Below are positions 31,976-35,571 of a stretch of 35,571 nt of DNA, piece by piece. A program made the position numbers and the translations under genes. The stretch is from assembly GCA_017443515.1 (NCBI GenBank), contig JAFRXM010000012.1, positions 1-35,571 of the forward strand. Reading direction: 5' to 3'. How positions within the stretch are numbered: the stretch's first letter is position 1; every line of letters starts with the position of its first letter. The notes under the pieces are model-generated. The model had not been told where the DNA came from. It did not search any database and saw nothing but the letters and a program-made list of their open reading frames with translations. Source of the DNA: Bacillota bacterium (GTDB taxonomy: Bacteria > Bacillota > Clostridia > Peptostreptococcales > Anaerovoracaceae).

Positions 31976-32589
31976 TCAATACTCTCCGGTTCCGCCGGAC
32001 CCTCAGGTTCTTCCGCAGCCCGGTGTTCATTAATATATACGTTCGCCAGCGCGTCGCAGCGGTTGTTGTAGTCCACGACCTGCGCAAAACGCTTGTATGT
32101 AAAGCCTCTTCCGCCAGCGGCAAGCTTCAGCTCCTCGTCGTTGTGCTCTTTAAAGCGCTTAAGAGCCGCGGCGTTGGCCTTTGCCCCGCCATCTTTCAGG
32201 GTCTGGTGGCCCTTCACAAGGAAGAAATGCGGCTCGTTGCCCTCTAAAAGCCCAAGCAGCTTTTCCCAAAGCTCGCGGTTTTCGACCGGTTTTTTCTGCG
32301 AATTCTTCCAGCCGTTCTTCTGCCAGCCCTTATACCAGCGCTGCCTGAAGCAGTTCACAAGGTAGGCGCTGTCCGAAAAAACGTGCAGCGCAAGACCGCT
32401 CTGCTTAAGAGCCGAAAGCGCCTCGATCAGCGCAGTCAGCTCCATGCGGTTGTTGGTGGTGTTTACCTCGCCGCCGCAAAGTTCCTTTTCGTTGCCGTTG
32501 TATTCGAGTACGCAGCCCCAGCCGCCGACATTCTCTTCGTTCTGATTTCCGGCGCACGCGCCGTCTGTGTAGATGTTTACAGTCTTCAT
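31972..32589 (-). CDS. rnhA: ribonuclease HI with internal insertion
   Basis: RNase HI cuts the RNA strand of RNA-DNA hybrids. The catalytic residues are visible: D9 (IYTDGACAGN), E50 (NNRMEL), D73 (HVFSDSAYLVN) and D179 (NNRCDALAN), with the loop histidine in LVKGHQ (H128). The protein is 205 residues against about 155 for the plain enzyme; the extra length is mostly about 40 residues between H128 and D179, where the standard enzyme has about ten. No hybrid-binding domain is fused. The ATG is 8 nt from a -10 box with no Shine-Dalgarno, so the mRNA may be leaderless. Confidence 0.9.
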   Translation of the reverse strand: MKTVNIYTDGACAGNQNEENVGGWGCVLEYNGNEKELCGGEVNTTNNRMELTALIEALSALKQSGLALHVFSDSAYLVNCFRQRWYKGWQKNGWKNSQKKPVENRELWEKLLGLLEGNEPHFFLVKGHQTLKDGGAKANAAALKRFKEHNDEELKLAAGGRGFTYKRFAQVVDYNNRCDALANVYINEHRAAEEPEGPAEPESIE

Positions 32590-32597
32590 AATACTTA

Positions 32598-32627
32598 ATT
32601 ATACCGCACAAGACCGCCTCATTTCAA
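32598..32627 (-). promoter_or_regulatory. sigma-A-type promoter of rnhA, leaderless arrangement
   Basis: On the minus strand TTGAAA (32627-32622) and a perfect TATAAT (32603-32598) are 18 bp apart. The ATG lies 8 nt after the -10 box, the same distance as in the MATE gene. The -35 box overlaps the end of the upstream membrane-protein gene. Confidence 0.72.
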
Positions 32628-33389
32628 GCCGCCGATGAACAGCACCAGTGCGGCTATTATCAATATGGCCCAGGAAATGTAGCGGCTCATGATAGTCCAG
32701 TCCGTCGGCTCCGCATTGTCCGCGTCTACGATCACGTAGCGCAGGTTCCAGCGGAACAGCTCGTCCGCGAAGATCACGGACAGCGCAGTCAGGGCGCAGA
32801 TCACGACCCCGAAGAAAAACAACAGACCGTTTCCTTTGTGCGTCAGCTGAGGCCCGTCGGTAAGCTTCAGGATGTCGAGGATGCTGGGCTCGAGGATATC
32901 CATATCCGTGTCGTAGATGACCCCGCTACCGGGTTCGGGTATGGGCCTGAAGTTGAACACAGAACTGCCGTCTTCATTATAATATATTTTGTTCGGCCCG
33001 TATTCTATCCTGCATCCGCGGAAGATCGTTTCTCCTTTTCTTTGGATCACCAGTCCAGTCTCTTCGAATTCGCCGGTGGTCCAGAAAGGATTCTCCTTGG
33101 GGATGGCGGTGGGGTCTTCCCTGACTGTGTAGGGCCCGTAGGTCGCATCGCCGTACCTGAACACCACTGTCTTATCGGGGGTGACCGTAAACTCGGCGTT
33201 TCGGCCGCGGATCTTTCCGGAATACACGGTGTTTTCGCCGGATTCTTTCTGCACGAGGATCGAATCCAGGTATTCGTAGCCTTCTCGGATTATGGTTATG
33301 GGGTACAATATAGAAAATACAACGACCATGGCGGCCAGTATCAGCAATATTATTTTTTGAGGCATGCGCAGAGATTTTATCTTGTTCAT
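32619..33389 (-). CDS. uncharacterised membrane protein, 256 residues
   Basis: I do not recognise the family. The start at 33389 has AGGAGGT 5 nt upstream; an ATG eight codons earlier lacks this. The N-terminal membrane segment (about 12-30, IILLILAAMVVVFSILYPIT) is followed by an external domain of about 140 residues rich in beta strands and Gly/Tyr (VYSGKIRGRNAEFTVTPD, GDATYGPYTV). Two further membrane segments lie near the C-terminus (about 187-207 and 235-253). It is 29 bp upstream of rnhA, which has its own promoter. Confidence 0.75.
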   Translation of the reverse strand: MNKIKSLRMPQKIILLILAAMVVVFSILYPITIIREGYEYLDSILVQKESGENTVYSGKIRGRNAEFTVTPDKTVVFRYGDATYGPYTVREDPTAIPKENPFWTTGEFEETGLVIQRKGETIFRGCRIEYGPNKIYYNEDGSSVFNFRPIPEPGSGVIYDTDMDILEPSILDILKLTDGPQLTHKGNGLLFFFGVVICALTALSVIFADELFRWNLRYVIVDADNAEPTDWTIMSRYISWAILIIAALVLFIGGLK

Positions 33390-33417
33390 GACAGACCTCC
33401 TTTTTCTTTCCAATGCA

Positions 33418-33446
33418 ATTATACCCCCGGCAGAGCCCCCGATAAA
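33418..33446 (-). promoter_or_regulatory. possible promoter of the 256-residue membrane protein gene
   Basis: On the minus strand a perfect TATAAT (33423-33418) lies 28 nt before the ATG. The -35 candidate TTTATC (33446-33441) at 17 bp spacing is poor, so only the -10 box is convincing. Confidence 0.4.
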
Positions 33447-33617
33447 GGGTCATAAGCGCAAAATACCGCCGTTTAATTTTCCCGGTAGAGCAACAGGCCG
33501 GCTCTCCTTTGGCAGAAGACAATTTCCTCTTGCAATTTAGCGGCAAAATCACGATAATTTATACAAAGCGTTAATATACTTAACACAGATTCTTCACACA
33601 GGAAAGGAATAATATAG

Positions 33618-34436
33618 GTGCAGCAGATGGAACTGGCGCTGTGCTCTCTTGCAAGCGGGAGCAGCGGGAACTGCTTCCTGATAAAAACTGAAGACACAGC
33701 AGTTCTTGTGGACGCCGGGATCAGCGGCAGGCAGACAGCCGAAAGGCTTGCTGCCCTTGGGCTTTCGATGAAGGACATCAGCGCGGTGCTCATCACCCAC
33801 GAGCACGCGGACCACATCAAGGGCCTTAGGGTGGTGCAAAAAGCCAGCGGCGCGAAAATTTACGCAAGCCGCGGCACGCTTTTGGGCATACCCTTTGCGG
33901 ACGAGCTTATGGAAGCGCAAATGTTCTGCCCCGGTGAGGTCTTTCCGGTCGGCAGCATTTCGGTCCAGAGCTTTGCCACCAGCCACGACGCGGCGGAGCC
34001 CTGCGGCTTCTCGTTTACGGCAGGAAGCCGCCAGATCACCATCGTCACCGATACGGGCTGCGTTACGGACGGATGCTTTAAGAACATGCTAGGTGCGGAC
34101 ATACTGGTGCTGGAGTCGAACCACGACGAAAGCGTCCTGCGCATGGGCCACTACCCCTGGTTCTTAAAACAGCGCATCCTAAGCGATCACGGCCATCTGT
34201 CCAACGAAGCTGCTGCAAACGCCCTCCTTAAGGTCCTTCAGTACGAGGCTGAAAGCGGGGGCCAGGTAAAAAGCAGACTTGTGCTGCTGGCGCACCTTTC
34301 GAAGGAGAACAATTTCCCGGAAATGGCGCTGGCGACCATGAGCAATATTCTGGGTGCAGGCGGATTTGCCGAAGGAAGCGGCCTTCAGCTGAGGGTCCTT
34401 TCAAGGAGCGAACCGAGCCCGCTCTACATCCTGTGA
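33618..34436 (+). CDS. walJ: metallo-beta-lactamase-fold hydrolase, WalJ/YycJ family
   Basis: WalJ proteins are MBL-fold exonuclease-like enzymes linked to cell-wall and replication control in Bacillota. The 272-residue protein has LASGSSGNCFLI, VDAGISGRQ and the metal site THEHADH (60-66), plus FATSHDAAEPCGF and VLESNHDESVLRMG, all typical. The start is uncertain: GTG at 33618 is 10 nt after AGGAAAGG, while ATG at 33627 has a weaker AGGTG; both give the same core. HtrA follows 16 bp downstream, as in Bacillus walJ-htrC, but no walRK genes are seen upstream here. The gene diverges from the 33389 membrane-protein gene. Confidence 0.92.
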   Translation: MQQMELALCSLASGSSGNCFLIKTEDTAVLVDAGISGRQTAERLAALGLSMKDISAVLITHEHADHIKGLRVVQKASGAKIYASRGTLLGIPFADELMEAQMFCPGEVFPVGSISVQSFATSHDAAEPCGFSFTAGSRQITIVTDTGCVTDGCFKNMLGADILVLESNHDESVLRMGHYPWFLKQRILSDHGHLSNEAAANALLKVLQYEAESGGQVKSRLVLLAHLSKENNFPEMALATMSNILGAGGFAEGSGLQLRVLSRSEPSPLYIL

Positions 34437-34452
34437 TACGGAGGAAGAAACA

Positions 34453-35571
34453 ATGGAAGGCGGAAAGAGATTCTTAACATTTTTACTTGTAGCAGTGCTG
34501 GCGCTGGGATTTGGCTTCGGCGGCGGCATGCTTGCAAACGGTTATACGCTTAGCAAAACGGCGCAGACCAACACTGCGCAGAACGCCAATAACACGGTGA
34601 ATACGGCAAGCAATGTTGTAGACGCCAGCAAGAACGGTTCTGACACTGCGCCTGCGACCCAGCCTGTCGTCATCAACGTTTCGGACGGCGCTACCGTGGG
34701 CGAGGCGATAGCCGAAAAGGTGCTGCCTTCCGTGGTCGGCATAGACGTCATCTACGAAACATCCTACAGCGGCGGCTGGGGCTACTTCTTCCCGGGCCAG
34801 GGCAGGAACATCGAGGCCGAGGCCCAGGGCACAGGCTTTGTTGTGGACGCTGCCGGATACATCTTAACGAACTCACACGTCGTAAACGACGGTAACTATA
34901 AAAAAGTAACAGTAAGCCTCTACGACGGCCGCGAGGTGGAGGGCACCGTTCTTTGGAACGACGCCACGCTTGACCTTGCCATCGTCAAGGTGGACGCTGC
35001 CGGCCTTGTCGCGGCGGAGCTTGGCGATTCCGATACTCTCCGCATCGGTCAGTACGCTGCGGCTCTTGGAAACCCGCTGGGCCTTCAGTTCAAGTTCTCC
35101 ATGAGCCAGGGAATAATCTCCGGCCTTGAAAGGACCATAACCGTCTCCAGCGACGGCACCAGCGCCACGGCTACTACCATGGAAGGCCTCATCCAGACCG
35201 ACGCGGCCATCAACTCCGGCAACTCCGGCGGACCGCTGCTCAACAGCCAGGGCCAGGTCATCGCCATCAATTCCGCCAAGGCGGCGGACGGCGAGTCCAT
35301 GGGATTTGCCATCCCCATCAACGTTGCCAAGCCGATAATCGAGCAGATCAAGAGCACCGGCAAGTTCACCAGGGCGTACATAGGCATAAAAGGTATAGGG
35401 CTCGAGGAGACCGGCTACGATGAAAACACCCTTAAGCAGCGCTTCGGAGCTACCCGCGGGATCTACATCAGTTCTGTCATAGAAGGCGGCGGAGCCGAGG
35501 CTGCAGGCCTTAAGGAAGACGATATTATCGTGAAGGTCAACGGCACCGAAGTGGGCACCATGAACAAGATC
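34453..35571 (+). CDS. htrA: HtrA/DegP-type S1C serine protease with PDZ domain, 5' part
   Basis: The gene runs off the window, so it has a start but no stop here; 373 codons are visible. It begins at the ATG 4-6 nt after GGAGGAAGAAA. An N-terminal membrane anchor (about 7-27, FLTFLLVAVLALGFGFGGGM) is followed by an Asn/Thr-rich linker to about residue 70 and a trypsin-like domain with catalytic His142 (LTNSHVV), Asp174 (TLDLAIV) and Ser258 (NSGNSGGPLL). A PDZ domain starts near residue 305 (YIGIKGIGLEE... EAAGLKEDDIIVKVNG). It is an envelope quality-control protease. It follows walJ closely, the arrangement known for Bacillus htrC. Confidence 0.95.
   Translation, partial: MEGGKRFLTFLLVAVLALGFGFGGGMLANGYTLSKTAQTNTAQNANNTVNTASNVVDASKNGSDTAPATQPVVINVSDGATVGEAIAEKVLPSVVGIDVIYETSYSGGWGYFFPGQGRNIEAEAQGTGFVVDAAGYILTNSHVVNDGNYKKVTVSLYDGREVEGTVLWNDATLDLAIVKVDAAGLVAAELGDSDTLRIGQYAAALGNPLGLQFKFSMSQGIISGLERTITVSSDGTSATATTMEGLIQTDAAINSGNSGGPLLNSQGQVIAINSAKAADGESMGFAIPINVAKPIIEQIKSTGKFTRAYIGIKGIGLEETGYDENTLKQRFGATRGIYISSVIEGGGAEAAGLKEDDIIVKVNGTEVGTMNKI

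Overview
The window looks like the origin-proximal part of a chromosome from a Gram-positive anaerobe of the class Clostridia (Bacillota). The signs are the mnmG-rsmG-parA-parB order with two perfect parS sites, Bacillota-type Shine-Dalgarno sequences and promoters, an HrcA/CIRCE operator, a NiCo (czcD) riboswitch, lipoprotein signal peptides, and the order ftsH-coaX-dusB-greA-lysS. A membrane-anchored serpin would fit a host-associated (gut or oral) species, but the species cannot be named from the sequence alone.

Layout. (1) 1-4.5 kb: tRNA/rRNA modification and chromosome partition genes (mnmG 3' end, rsmG, two parS sites, parA, parB) plus a GNAT acetyltransferase. (2) 4.5-5.2 kb: a small heat-shock protein gene on the minus strand under a promoter overlapped by a perfect CIRCE operator. 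(3) 5.2-13.4 kb: an accessory block holding an ECF sigma factor with a membrane-anchored serpin, a second ECF sigma factor overlapping an anti-sigma-like membrane protein, and a MATE exporter followed by an 865-residue fusion of a DegT-type aminotransferase to an ATP-grasp ligase. The block ends in a 125-nt element with 20-bp inverted ends. (4) 13.4-16.6 kb: a TetR regulator with a tocopherol-cyclase/CrtC-like protein and a small protein, divergent from a cation-efflux gene behind a NiCo riboswitch. (5) 16.6-20.9 kb: a beta-helix lipoprotein with a cupin protein, and a purine salvage pair (phosphoribosyltransferase and NCS2 permease). (6) 21-33.4 kb: two long minus-strand housekeeping units. 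One is ftsH, a PucR-like regulator, coaX, dusB, greA, lysS and a YcxB-like gene. The other is a membrane protein, rnhA, a small membrane protein, tcdA and a lipoprotein NagZ. (7) 33.6 kb to the end: walJ and the 5' part of an htrA-type protease gene.

Two features cut across the window. First, six short hairpins share an invariant core, AGAACCGTCCC, but have stems of unrelated sequence that still pair. Two copies are 40-bp identical terminators bracketing the second sigma cassette, and two others donate the stop codon of the gene beside them. Second, three genes (MATE, rnhA, cupin) start only 8-10 nt after a good -10 box with no Shine-Dalgarno, so their mRNAs may be leaderless or nearly so. 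The least conventional gene combinations are sigma factor plus serpin (possible surface-protease sensing) and exporter plus aminotransferase-ligase fusion (possible amino-sugar or amino-acid conjugate made and exported).
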